From: Triglochin maritima
Taxonomy: Eukaryota > Streptophyta > Magnoliopsida > Alismatales > Juncaginaceae
Assembly (NCBI GenBank): GCA_963682175.1
Contig: OY821784.1
Location: forward strand, 25,587,621-25,651,620
DNA length: 64,000 bases
Reading direction: 5' to 3'
Below, in pieces: positions 12,085 through 23,428 of this stretch. The position numbers and the translations under genes were made by a program. Every line of letters begins with the position of its first letter. Position 1 is the stretch's first letter. The notes under the pieces are model-generated. The model saw only the letters and a program-made list of their open reading frames with translations, did not search any database and was not told the origin of the DNA.

Positions 12085-12318
12085 GTATTTTCATGTGAAA
12101 ACAGAATGTTTTGACGAGAGAAATTGTCCATTGCCAATGGAATTTCCATAAGCAATAAACGTTTGCGTGAATTTTTTTTTGCATGCAAACTTTGGACATG
12201 CCGACGAAAATTCTATCACCAATGGTATTGCCAATGAGCAAATACCGGTGAACTTTTGCCAACGGAAATTTCTTTGGCATGTCCAATGCCAACGGAATTC
12301 GAGACTTTTGTAGTAGTG
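12085..12318 (-). mobile_element. CACTA (En/Spm) transposon terminus with subterminal repeats
   Basis: Read in reverse the end is CACTACTACAAAAGTCTC, a canonical CACTA terminus. Just inside are several short subterminal repeats of the form gccaa(t/c)gga in both orientations, such as gccaatggaatttcc and gccaacggaaatttc. The 3-nt sequence tca follows at 12319-12321. The opposite end was not found in the window, so this is a fragment. Confidence 0.75.
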
Positions 12319-12321
12319 TCA

Positions 12322-12777
12322 ATTAATCATAATGTTGTCACCTTCCACCATATTTCTCTGATCTAGTATGTTGTCCCCTTCCCACGATAATATGCGGAAG
12401 CGAACAAAATTCAGGGGAAAAAGAACATTAGTAAACAATATCAATAAACAATGCTGAAAAAATAACATCAGAAAGACATAATAAACCAAAGTTCAACTGG
12501 TCAATCAGTTCCACTTGTACAGAACGATCAATTGGGTCTGCCACCAATTGCGTTCTTATTTATGCAACCAAACCTCAAAAGAAATATAGAAATAAATTGT
12601 GTGCGTCCAGGGGGACATCGTATGCAAGAATCACCCACCTGAGTATTTAAATAAACACAATTCATCAGTCATTAATATATTTATAAATCTATTGCCTTTT
12701 AAACAATAAAACAACATTAACTATTCCATAGAGGATTTACTTCATTTTCTAAGTAATAGCACATTAAACAAGCTATG
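12322..12777. other. Unassigned AT-rich DNA
   Basis: No genes or recognised repeats are seen. It ends in ctatg immediately before the LTR that starts at 12778. Confidence 0.5.
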
Positions 12778-13766
12778 TGATTAGTAGCACATCATACATT
12801 GCATATTCATGCTATATATCCTTTATTTTACCCTAATTTTGTGCTACTCAAGTGTTTCTTTGATGTGTTTCAGGTTTTAGGTTATAAAGAGGAGAAATGA
12901 TCCAAAACGACCCAAATGCAAGAAAAAAGGACCTTGTTGAAGCATCTTGGATTTGGTTGTCATGCTTAAGGACCCATCTGCAATTCAGGAAGGACCAGAT
13001 GAAACCCAAAGGGACCTGAGTATAAGGAAAACATTTCTGGTGCAAAAATCCAATATTATCATGATCTAAAGTAGTATTTGGGAAATGAAGGAAAAATAGG
13101 CTCGAACTAGCAAACCTAGAGTGCACCCTACGTGCAAAATAGAAAACTTAAGCTTGTATGTTACTTTTGTTAATCTAAAGGTAGATTTGGATTCCTCTCT
13201 TAACTAGCTTTGTTTTGTTGGTAGATTTAGTAGTTTGCTATTTTTACCATGTTTAATGTAGGTTTCTTGCTTTCCATAGTTGTTACCATGAGTAGAGAGT
13301 AGATCCACCACATTTGTGGGTGGAGATGATGTAGACTATGTGTTTTGTGATGATGGGTTCTTCTTATTTGTGTCATTTCCATGTGGTTAATGTAGATCTA
13401 TACTTGTAGCATGCTTAAATGCATGGAATTGGCTTAGTGTATGGATGCTTGATTAGTAGAGAATGCATGGATGGTTAATTGATGTCCTCAAGGCCACACT
13501 AGCTACTTAGTTCATTCTTGAGAACCTAAAGTGCATCTTAACTTCATGTCTAACTATATTACTCATGTATTCATGTAAATGTAGTTGATGTTAATTAGAG
13601 TCCACACTAGTTTCTAGTTGATTTCACATACTTTACACACTTGTACCTAATGAAATCAAGAACCACTCACACAGACACACCTACACACCTCCACTTCGTG
13701 GGGGTTTAGTTTAATTGTTGATTCATTCATCGTTTAATGTAGTTAGCTTAGCATAATCTCCTTGAC
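12778..13766 (+). mobile_element. Gypsy LTR (U3 type b), internally deleted and interrupted
   Basis: It starts TGATTAGTAGCAC and follows the 26082-27589 LTR closely. Relative to that copy about 300 bp are missing near 13145-13165, including the segment that carries the TATA box (26636-26644). The LTR breaks off at 13766 where a minus-strand LTR begins. Confidence 0.82.
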
Positions 13767-13966
13767 TGATACGTTTTAATTAACCGCAAGTGCACGGACG
13801 CGTTGAAGCGGTGGCAAATATGGGTCGATCTACAGGGAGGTGTGTCGACTTTAGGTACTTCGAAGGCGAGTGGGAAAGAAAGGTGAGAAAGGAGTTATGA
13901 TCAAACTACACTAAAATTCAAAAAAGAAATGGAAGATAAGCAATAAAACTAAACCCCATAGGGGGT
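13767..13966 (-). mobile_element. Gypsy LTR (U5 type c), first part; continues at 19876
   Basis: It starts tgatacgttttaatt followed by ccgcaagtgcacgg, the inverted LTR 3' end. It is interrupted after ggggt (13962-13966) by the element at 13967-19870, and resumes at 19871 with the duplicated ggggt and tagagaaag. The resumed sequence matches the LTR at 48672, which confirms that the two parts were once joined. Confidence 0.85.
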
Positions 13967-15344
13967 TCATTAACGTTTTAATTAACCGCAAGTGCACGAC
14001 CGCGTTGAAGCGGTGGCAAGATATGGATCAATCCACAGGGAGGTGTGTTGACTTTAGTTTATTCATGGGAGAGTGGGAAAGAAGGGAGAGAAAGGATTGA
14101 TTAAACTAAACCACACTAAACTAAACTAGTAAACTAGAAAGGAGGAAATGAAAGCACGAAATGAACTAAACTAAGCTAAACAACTACTAAGAAGAAAGAT
14201 ATATCTCAGGAATGGGAAAAACCCCTAAGAGGTGGAGTGTGTATGTGAACACATAACATAAGTGTGGTGAATGCATACAATAAGCTCAAGTGTAGTTAGT
14301 GTTTGTTAATGCATAAGAAGTACCTAATGGCAAGACCTATCATTTAAAGCACTAACCTAGGTGATTAATATGAGCATGACAAGTTTGTTATTAAGAACAT
14401 AAACAAGCATGGAATGTACCCAAACATTATGGCAGAAACCATCAAGTAAAAGTTCTTATTAATTCAAACAAGCATACTAACATTTCTCACATACAACAAT
14501 GTTTAGCATTCATACCATCTACATAACAGGTATACAAATCTACTCCACCCGCAAAGGGGAATATAACTACTCACACATATTTAAACTAACATTTATACAA
14601 GGGAAAGAAAACATTCTTAAACTCATTATAAGAAGACTAAAACAACAAGTTAACTAAGTATGCAAGAATTGAAAAGACAAGACAATATGAAGAAAACTTA
14701 ACAAAACATCTATTATTACTCACTCAATTACAAGTAGCCTCTCTCCACCACAGTTTTTGCTTCGAGGCTTTTACTCCTAGTAGATAGGATGGCCACCAAG
14801 AGAGAGATGGGATACAAGGGAGGAGGATGAGTTTTATTTATAGGCAAAGAAAGGTAATCCGGGACAATCCCCCAGTATGGGACTAAACAAATACCAAAAT
14901 GGACTAAATACACTCTAATACACGACCCGACTAAACCGCATCGGATCCGGAGCAACCCGGACCGCCAATTGGCGGTATACAGGGTTTGGATCACGTTGGG
15001 CTTTCATGTGGGCTTTCTGGATGACTTTCTTTATGTTTGATGCGTCTAATTCGGTTGCTGGAGCTCCGACCCGAAAAGAATTGCCAAAATACTCCCCATG
15101 ATGGTGTGGAGTTTCTTCATTTGATCATTGGTCCTTTGGTTTTTCATTTGGGTCCTCCTCTCTTACATCTTAGTCCATAAGTCTTGTAACTTAGTCCTTT
15201 TCTTGCTTTGACGTCCTTTTAGAGTCTCTCCTTCTCAAACCTACTTATTCCTGAAACTTAAACATTAAACTCGTTACATAGCATTGTTTGGGTGAAAGAT
15301 AATGGATATAAGACACAAAGATATGCATGATAAGATGTCAATCA
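13967..15344 (-). mobile_element. 3' LTR of element D
   Basis: It starts tcattaacgttttaatt (family consensus tgatt...) and ends gatgtcaatca. It contains a single palindrome, gaccgccaattggcggta, at 14960-14977. Directly after it lies aatacccccacacct (15345-15359), the reverse complement of the family's polypurine tract. By eye it is roughly 94% identical to the surviving part of the 5' LTR at 19169-19870. Confidence 0.85.
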
Positions 15345-17026
15345 AATACCCCCACACCTAACTTTTGCTAGTCCCGAGCAAAACAAAGAGAAAAATGAAT
15401 GAAAGGAAAAAGCATACGAAAAACAGGAAAATGCTAACTCACTTTCGTAGGAATCACGGTTGCACTTAGGACGTGCAACAAGCCGTTAAACCTCCTTGTT
15501 ACCAAGGAGGAGTGTTGTCTCTTGAGGGTTTTCAGCGGATATACCCACAAAATCCGAACATAGATGCATTATTCAATCTAGAAACCCAACTCGATGGAGT
15601 CATTTTTATCGATCATTGGACGCGGTAATCCTACAGTCCGACTCTATATAGGTATTCAGTTCACACACCTAGCCTAATGAACCATTCGTCCAAGTTACAT
15701 AAGGACTTAAGTGAAAGACATGGACAACCTAAACATCCTCAAGTGATACAAAGTGTAAAGTCCATTAAGGTTCTTATTTGCATTACCATTTATTTTTCTT
15801 TTTTTCTTACTTCTTTTTTCTTCTTTTCTTTTTATTAGTTGGAGTTTCATTCTCCCAGGGTCAGGTTTCGTGCATCATTGCCTATGAGGACTTACACTAT
15901 CACGTACACCTTTTCCCAAATCTCCACATAGGGCAATCCCTACCACCCGTGTAACGGGAGTTCGGTCGGTGCATCCCAAGTCAGATGACTCGAAAGCAAC
16001 ATGTACAAAGTCCCCTTAGACCTAATTTCTCAAGTGATAGGAGCTGTGTGAGAAGAGAGAACACCTACTCACTTATTTCTTATCTACACATGAACCAAAA
16101 CCCCTACACTTAATGTCTCACAAAAAGATTTAAAGTGTCCTTGACTACAACAAACTTCATTAAATTAACAGACACGAATTATTGACTTACTAGGTTCATG
16201 GTGGACTTCTTTAATTGTTTGAGTACTGAAACCCTATGATTACTCCCCCCGAGGGAAAACCGGGGTGCATCCTAACGACTAGATAAGTTCTAAAGTCACT
16301 GTATTAGATATCCTAATGCATCAAGTTCAAGACAATTTTGGGAGCTTTCTTTTTACTTTGCCTCTCGATGGTTTTGCACATGCTAAACACACGCAAAACC
16401 CACAAAACATTTTCTTTCGCAAACACATGAAGATTTTGAAAGAAATGTGAAAATTTAAAGCACTAGGCAAGCAACAGAAGACAAGTCACTCAAGGACCAT
16501 GGCAGACAGATATATCAATATTAAATGCAGCACACTAACATGACCCTAACAATGCACACAAAAGAAAACAAAATCAAAGGAAAAAGACTTGAATATATAC
16601 ACATGTAAAACACCCCGCCCCCACACCTATTTCATGCATTGTCCTCAATGAATCTGCGCAAGATACTACATGGATTTATGCATGAAAAAAGAAAGATCTC
16701 ACCAACGTGAAACGCAAAAGGAAGTTCATGGTTATGTTGATGAATAGAAACATGAATTCCCTCAAAACCTGTGAGATGCTAAAGAAGGGATACAAATACG
16801 TGAAAGAAACGTGACCCAAATACTGAAGGGTTGGAGCCCACAATAATCGATGCTCACTGAAGGAGTCTTCTTCTTCTTCTTCTTTTTTTTTTCTTTAGTT
16901 TTTTCCAAAGTTAACTTTATACAAACATGAAAGCTCAACCATTCATGCAGGAACATGAATGGTTGAGTACGAGAGAGGTTCATGAAGGAACATGACCTCC
17001 TCGACTTCAGCTTGTGACCCCTCCAA
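15345..17026 (-). mobile_element. 3' untranslated region of element D
   Basis: It is collinear with 55828-57540 of the autonomous element. Matching blocks include the tagtcccgagcaaaac block, the gggtcaggtttcgtgcatc block and an atcctaatgcatcaag block. It includes a T-rich tract near 16865-16895. There is no env-like open frame. Confidence 0.8.
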
Positions 17027-19168
17027 CTAAGGTTTGAGGCGTTGTCCATTAACTTTGAACACGTCCACATTCCCTGGGTTCAGGATGTCAACCGCTCCAT
17101 GAGGAAACACGGTTTGGACAATAAAAGGGCTAGACCAGAAACTACGGAGCTTACCCGCAAACAGATGAAGCCGGGAATTGTAGAAAAACACCTTCTGCCC
17201 GGCCGTAAACACCTTTCGCATAATCATGCGATCGCGAAACAACTTGGCTCGGGACTTATGAATTTTGGCATTTTCATACGCATCATTGCGTAGCACTTCC
17301 AACTCCACAATGTCGAGTTTACGCTGCACCCCTGCTTGATCAAGATCCATATTCAGGTTCTTGATCGCCCAGAAAGCATGATGCTCAAGCTCGACTGGTA
17401 GGTGCCAAGTCTTGTCGTACACTACCCGATATGGGGACATACCCAAATTGGTCTTATACGCGGTGCGGAAGGCCCACAACGCGTCATTTGATGAACGTTT
17501 TAATTAAACCGCAAGTTCACAGCCGTGTTGAAGCGGTGGCAAATACGGGTCGTCCACAGGGATGTGAGCAGCTTCTCGTTTGCACGAAATCAAGTGGCAA
17601 AAATATGGAGAAGAGAGTTGTTTATGCTACTCTACGCTACACTACACTACGAAATGCGAAATGCGAAAGAAAGCAACAAACAATTAACTAAAACTTAACT
17701 AAGAACAAAAGAAGAGTGCTGGAATTCAGAAGTAGAAGAACCCCTAAGGGGTGGAGTGAGTGCACACATGCAAAGAGGTGGGTGTTGAACACATTCTTTA
17801 AGCACAAATGAAGATGGTGTTATCATGCATAGGAAGTGTGTAAATGTTATGGCAAAACCTATCAATCTATTCACCAACCTAGTTGATTAACATTTACATA
17901 TACAAGTTGTTTATTTCAGAACCTAAACAAGCATGAGAGGTGTCTAATCATTTTGGCAAAACTCATCAAGTTATAAATTCTATCCTAAACAAGCCAGCAT
18001 ACATTCATGTTTTATCAATACATTGGAAATAAAGCATTCATTCCATTCTCTAATGCATGTATGAACATCTACTCCACCCCCCGAAGGGTATGGAACTACA
18101 CACTACACATTACACTAATTATTAAACTAAGCAAGGAAAGCATATTAACTAAGCTACTAAAACTAATGAATTTTTTTTTAACAAAGTAAAGCAGGAAATA
18201 TGAAACAAACAACATAATAAAGAAACTTTATTAAAGTGACTCACATTTCAAGTAGCATCCTCCTACTTTAGTGTGTGCTTCAAGGCCTCACTTCTAGTAG
18301 GAAGAATAGTCACTCAAAATATGTAGTGATTACATTAGAAGGTGAAGAGTTCTATTTATAGCCATAGAAAAAGGCACTCCGGGACAATCCCCGATGTGGG
18401 GCTAAACAGATAACAAAAATACCCTAAACAAACACTAATACATATGCTCCAGAAAACTCAACGGATCCGGGAAGATCCAGACCGCCAATTGGCGGTCTAC
18501 AGGATCCGGATCGCACTAAGATTTGTTGTGGGCTTTTCTTGGTATATTTGCTGGTCTTGGATGCATTTACTTGGCTTGTTGGAGCTCCGACCCAAATCTA
18601 ATTGCCAAAATAGTCCCCAAGATGGTGTGGAGTTTTCTGTTTTGCTCTTTGGTCCTTTGGTCTTATGTTCAGGTCCTTCTCCCTTGCATCTCAGTCCCCA
18701 GATCTCACAATTCAGTCATTTTTCCCAGCTTTTGGGTCCTTTTATGCTTCATCTCTTCAAACCTATTTATTCCTGAAAACTAAACATAAAACTCGTTACA
18801 TAGCATTGTTTTGGTGAAAGATAATGGATATAAGATACAAATATAAGCATGAAATGATGTCAATCATCATTCAACTTAGTTGGCCAATCCTTCCTCGAGG
18901 AAATAACCGTCTTCTCAAGGATTTGCTTTAATTAACGGTTAGAGACTTCGACATACCCAGTAGTTTGCGGATGAAATGGGGTCGCAAGCTTGTAGATGAT
19001 CGAATATTTCCTCATAAATGCTTCAAAGGAGCGATTACTGAAGTGGGAACCCCTATCACTGATTATCGTACGAGGAGTACCAAATCGCACAAAAATATCC
19101 CTTAAGAATTTGCTGACCACCTTGTTGTCATTGGTCTTTGTGGGGATAACCTCAACCCACTTAGACGT
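17027..19168 (-). pseudogene. Gypsy integrase fragment interrupted by a solo LTR
   Basis: Two pieces flank the solo LTR at 17489-18866. The piece 18867-19168 encodes the catalytic core ([41 protein letters not shown]). The piece 17027-17488 encodes the C-terminal region ([19 protein letters not shown] to [10 protein letters not shown]). Both align residue for residue with the autonomous polyprotein at 57423-62981. The N-terminal zinc domain and the first catalytic Asp are removed by the deletion at 19168/19169. Integrase of this type inserts the element's DNA copy into the host chromosome; this one is dead. The target duplication tcatt from the LTR insertion lies in the frame. Confidence 0.9.
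17489..18866 (-). mobile_element. Solo gypsy LTR with perfect target duplication
   Basis: It starts tgatgaacgttttaatt and ends gatgtcaatca, flanked on both sides by tcatt (17484-17488 and 18867-18871). The intact integrase sequence of the autonomous element reads through gcgtcattcaa at this point (near 57961), which confirms the empty site. A single palindrome lies at 18480-18497. The LTR is 1378 bp with no internal region left, as expected after LTR-LTR recombination. Confidence 0.93.
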
Positions 19169-19870
19169 TGAAAAGACAAGACAATATGAAGAAAACTTAA
19201 CAAAACATCTATTATTACTCACTCAATTACAAGTAGCCTCTCTCCACTAGGGTTTTTGCTTCAAGGCGTTTAGTCCTAGTAGATAGGATAGCCACCAAGA
19301 GAGAGATGGGATACAATGGAGGAGGAGGAGTTCTATTTATAGCCAAAGGAAAAGGTAATCTGGGACAATCCCCCGGTATGGGACTAAACATATATACCAC
19401 AAATAGGCTAAATACACTCTAATACACTACCCGACTAAACCGCATACGATCCGGAGCAACCTGGACTTCCAATCAGCAGTCCCAGACCGCCAATTCGCGG
19501 TCTACAGAGTTTTGGATCATGTTGGGCATTCCTGTGGGCTTTTCTAGATGACTTTGTTTGTTTGATGCGTCTAATTCGGTTGCTGGAGCTCCGACCCGAA
19601 TAGAATTGCCAAAATATTCCCCATGATGGTGTGAAGTTCCTTTATTTGCTCATTGGTCATTTGGTTTTGCATTCGGGTCCCTCTCTCTTGCATCTTAGTC
19701 CATAAGGCTTGTAACTTAGTCCTTTTTCTTGCTTTGACGTCCTTTTCGAGTCTCTCCTTCTCAAACCTACTTATTCCTGAAACTTAAACATTAAACTCGT
19801 TACATAGCATTGTTTGGGTGAAAGATAATGGATATAAGACACAAAGATATGCATGATAAGATGTCAATCA
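19169..19870 (-). mobile_element. 5' LTR fragment of element D
   Basis: It joins abruptly to the integrase fragment and is collinear with 14668-15344. It contains a paired palindrome (about 19464-19502, slightly degenerate) and the inverted TATA segment near 19335. It ends gatgtcaatca before the ggggt duplication. Confidence 0.85.
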
Positions 19871-21182
19871 GGGGTAGAGAAAGAATATGAATACAAAAAT
19901 ATGTGTATGTGTGTGTGTTCAATTATGCTCATCACAACAAGAACTGCATGAAAATCATAAAACTAAATCCAACTTTGCCTCCACATGAAATAAGATAACA
20001 CAATATCATTAAAACACACAAGACAATAATTGGAATGAAGCTAAATGAACTCACGTATAAAACGAAACCCCACTATGCCTCCACATGAAATAAGATAACA
20101 CAATATCATTAAAACAAACAAGACAATAATTGAAATGAAGCTAAATGAACTCACGTATAAAGACCAAACCCCACTATGCCTCCACATGAAATAAGGTTTA
20201 CACAATCATTAAAACATACAAGACATTAATTAAGGTAATGGAAACAAGAGCACATACAACTACAAGCCATGTTTCCTTTATTAATTCCATCAATATCCTC
20301 ACCTCATCATTCCCCATAAAATAGGTCCACTAGTCTAAGCATATGTTAAGCTTCATTCAAGAGCATTAGCATATCAAAGACAAGAGTGAAATCTCATTAG
20401 ATGGTTATGGAAATCATGTAAGGCTCAAAGGATTAAGATAACACACACCTAATACATCACATAATCACATCACATTTTACTCCACCCCCAAATGGGGTTC
20501 AAACTACTCACTAATCCTTACACTACAACCTACATTAATAAAATGAAACATTCTACTGAAAGAAAATTAAACTAAGCAAGCAAGATATATTAAAGAATCT
20601 AATTGGAAGGAAATAAAACTAAAGAAGCATGCAATAATTAAAAGACAAGACAATACTAAAAGAAACTAAGAAAAATTATTTTATTTACATGACTCACATT
20701 ACAAGTGGCATTATTCTCCAGCTTGAGTTTTTGTTTCAAGGATTTTCCTCCAAGTAGAGGGAATGCCACCAAGCAATGAGTGAATACAAAAGGAGGAGGA
20801 GTTCTATTTATAGCCAATGAAAAAGGCCATCGGGGACAATCCCCCGATATGAGGACTAATTGCATACTATAAACGGACATAAAACAACATAATACACCAC
20901 CCAACCAAAACATGTCACCTTTGGACCGATCTGGATGGCTGATTGGCAGACTTGGACTGCCAATTGGCGGTCTATAAGTGTCAGATCGAGTCTGGATTTT
21001 GGTGGCTCGGTTCTGGTTTGATTTCTTGGTGTTTGATGAACCCGATTTGGTTGTTGATGGTTGGGCCCAGATTTAATTGCCAAAATACTCCTCATTAAGG
21101 TGTGGAGCTTCTCGATTTGCTCATTCATCCTTTTGGTTTTACATCCGGGTCCTTCTCTCTTTCTTCTCAGTCCATAAGTCCT
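19871..21182 (-). mobile_element. Gypsy LTR (U5 type c), second part
   Basis: This continues the LTR begun at 13767. It carries blocks shared with 48672-49400 and 54484-55030 (tgcctccacatgaaa, catcattaaaacata). It also has the inverted TATA segment near 20808, the palindrome cggggacaatcccccg at 20831-20846 and a paired 18-bp palindrome at about 20940-20975. It breaks off near 21182 before its U3 end. Confidence 0.8.
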
Positions 21183-21231
21183 TTATTGCTGGCGTGAGGT
21201 ACAAGACCTTTTTCACTCATAAATGCATTAG
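21183..21231 (+). mobile_element. Short piece of gypsy 5' leader
   Basis: The sequence ttgctggcgtgaggtac and the following 'aaatgcattag' match the leader of the plus-strand elements (compare about 43117-43175). It is cut by the LTR at 21232. The leader resumes after that LTR at about 22810. Confidence 0.6.
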
Positions 21232-22800
21232 TGATTAGCAGCATATCATGCATTATATTCATGCTATATATCCTTAATTTTACCCCAATATTGTGCTACT
21301 CGAGTGTTTGTTGTTATATTTCAGGTATTAGGTAATAAATAAGGAAGGGAACAGAAAAATGACTGAAACGTAAGAAGAAATAAGAGGGAAGGACCTGGAC
21401 GTAAGCCCGAAAGGACTAAATAGCAAACCAGAAAACTCCACACCATCATGAGCAGTATTTTGGCAATTAGATTCGGGCCTAGACTCCAATAACCGATCCA
21501 AGTGCACTATACATGACTAATTGAAGCAATACAGAAGATGTACAAAAGGGATGAGATCCGAGAAAAAGTGACCGCCAATTAGCAGTCCAAGACCATCAAT
21601 TAGCTGGCCATTGTTCTCAGAATCCGACCCGCTTTCGCCCGGATATGGGTTATGTGTCTATGTCTATTCTGGGAATGTTTCATTAGTCTCACATCAGGGG
21701 ATTGTCCCCAGTTACATTTTTTCATGCCTATAAATAGAACTCTTCCTTCTCCTTTGTATTTACCCATTGCTTGGTGGCATTCTCTCTAATTAGAGTAAGC
21801 CTTGGAGCAAATCTCAAATGGAAAAGAATGCTACTTGTAAAGTGAATCATGTAAATAAAATAATTGTTTAGTTTGTTTTAATATTGTCACTTATTTTAAT
21901 TCTTGCACATCTAGTTTTATTAGTTAGAATGTTTTCTCTCCTTAAATATAAATTTTAGCTGAATAATGTGTCAGTAGTTCCATCCCCCTTTGGGGGTGGA
22001 GATGATGTACATATATGTTGTGAAGTTTGGATGTTTGATGAACATTTTGATTGTGTACACTTGCATGTTTGTATGTTCATTGGGAGTATTTAAATCATCT
22101 ACATGTTGGGGGATCTTTTACGGGTTTTGCCATAAGATTTAGACTTTCCCATGCTTAGTTTCCTCATGTTTATTGACTGAAATTTCTTGTTGAATATGCT
22201 ACATGTTAGTTATGTGTTTGTATTTGTGTTTGCTTGCTTGATTGATCGAAGAAACATTGTTTTGATGAGTTTTGCCATAACATTTAGACACTTTTCATGC
22301 TTAGATTTGTTCTTCACATAAGTTCCTGGTTTTTTATGAGTCTTGCCATAACATTTAGACACCCCTCATGCTGAGCCTAGTCTTATGCTAATGAAGTAGT
22401 TATTGTCAATACATTGTGTGAATGGATTGATAGGTTTTACCACATCTTTAGACACTTCTTATGCAAGTAGACACACACATGACACACACACATCCATGCT
22501 TACGTGCGTCATTCATCACTTATTTCACTTCATATGTGCACACATTCCACCCCTTAGGGGTTTCCATTCCTGAATTCCAGCTTGTTATCTTAGTTTAGTT
22601 TCATTGTTGCGTGCTTTCATTTCCTTGTTTGTGCTTACTAGTTTAGTTTAGTCTAGTTTAACGTAATCAACTATTTCTTCCCCTGTTTTCCCACTTGCCT
22701 TCGAAAGAACCAGAGTCGACACATCTCCCCATGGATCGACCCGTATTTGCCACGTCTTCACCGACGTTGTGCATTTGCGGTAATAGTAAAACGTTCAACA
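21232..22800 (+). mobile_element. Gypsy LTR (U3 type b-like, U5 type d)
   Basis: It starts TGATTAGCAGCATATC and ends with a gcggtaatag block and gttcaaca. It contains a degenerate paired palindrome (about 21570-21609), the 'ggggattgtcccc' element near 21697 and a TATA box at 21729-21737. The primer site expected right after a 5' LTR is absent. The 10-mer aatgcattag occurs at 21222-21231 and 22810-22819, so this may be a solo LTR inside the leader of element C. Confidence 0.75.
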
Positions 22801-23428
22801 ATTACCTTGAATGCATTAGTTAGTAGGGTCGCATTGGAACAAGCATGAGGTGAGTGTTTAATTGAAGGGCTTGATTGCTAGTTTAGCGATCAAACTACCC
22901 TACGGGGGTTGTCCCAGTGAAAGATAAGGTCGGGGATTTCATCACCCCTTCTTTTGCCCCAAAATCACACTTAATCAATAGCCTTAATCTAAAATCAAGT
23001 AGACATTGACCCCTAGGACTTCGGGCGCACTTAGGAGATAATCTGATTCTCGACGTCATGGCCTGAACGTCGACGTTTTTTTAGCTATTGGGATTTTTTG
23101 GACAGCTTTGTGACCTTCAGCCAAGGGAGGTGAGGCGTTCAGGAGTGTGGAGAGTCATGGTTATGCATCATCTAATCTAAGGACTCATAGTCAGCCCAAG
23201 CTTGTTTGAGCCGTGTTTACTAGATTAGGCGTCTACCCTCACCCTTACCCACATTAACTCTTAAGGTTTCTTCTCTTTTTACCCCAGTCTTCTTATCCTC
23301 TACTTTTATCATTTAGTTCCCCCCCCCTTTACACCTTCTTTTAGTGTTTTAGGATCGAGTCGAGCATTTTTATGCGAGCTTGAACTCGTGGTGGTGAGAG
23401 TAGTCAATTTGAGAGTGTTATTGTTGAG

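Larger units (their letters stand above)
13967..19870 (-). mobile_element. Nested gypsy element D: 3' LTR, 3' UTR, integrase fragment, 5' LTR fragment
   Basis: The flanking 5-mers are both ggggt (13962-13966 and 19871-19875), a perfect target duplication. In plus-strand order it holds the 3' LTR (13967-15344), polypurine tract and 3' UTR, and the C-terminal half of integrase, interrupted by a solo LTR. The last part is the U3 side of the 5' LTR (19169-19870). Everything between integrase and the middle of the 5' LTR (gag, protease, RT, RNase H, primer site) is gone, with the junction at 19168/19169. It belongs to the same family as the autonomous element at 54284-64000. Confidence 0.88.
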
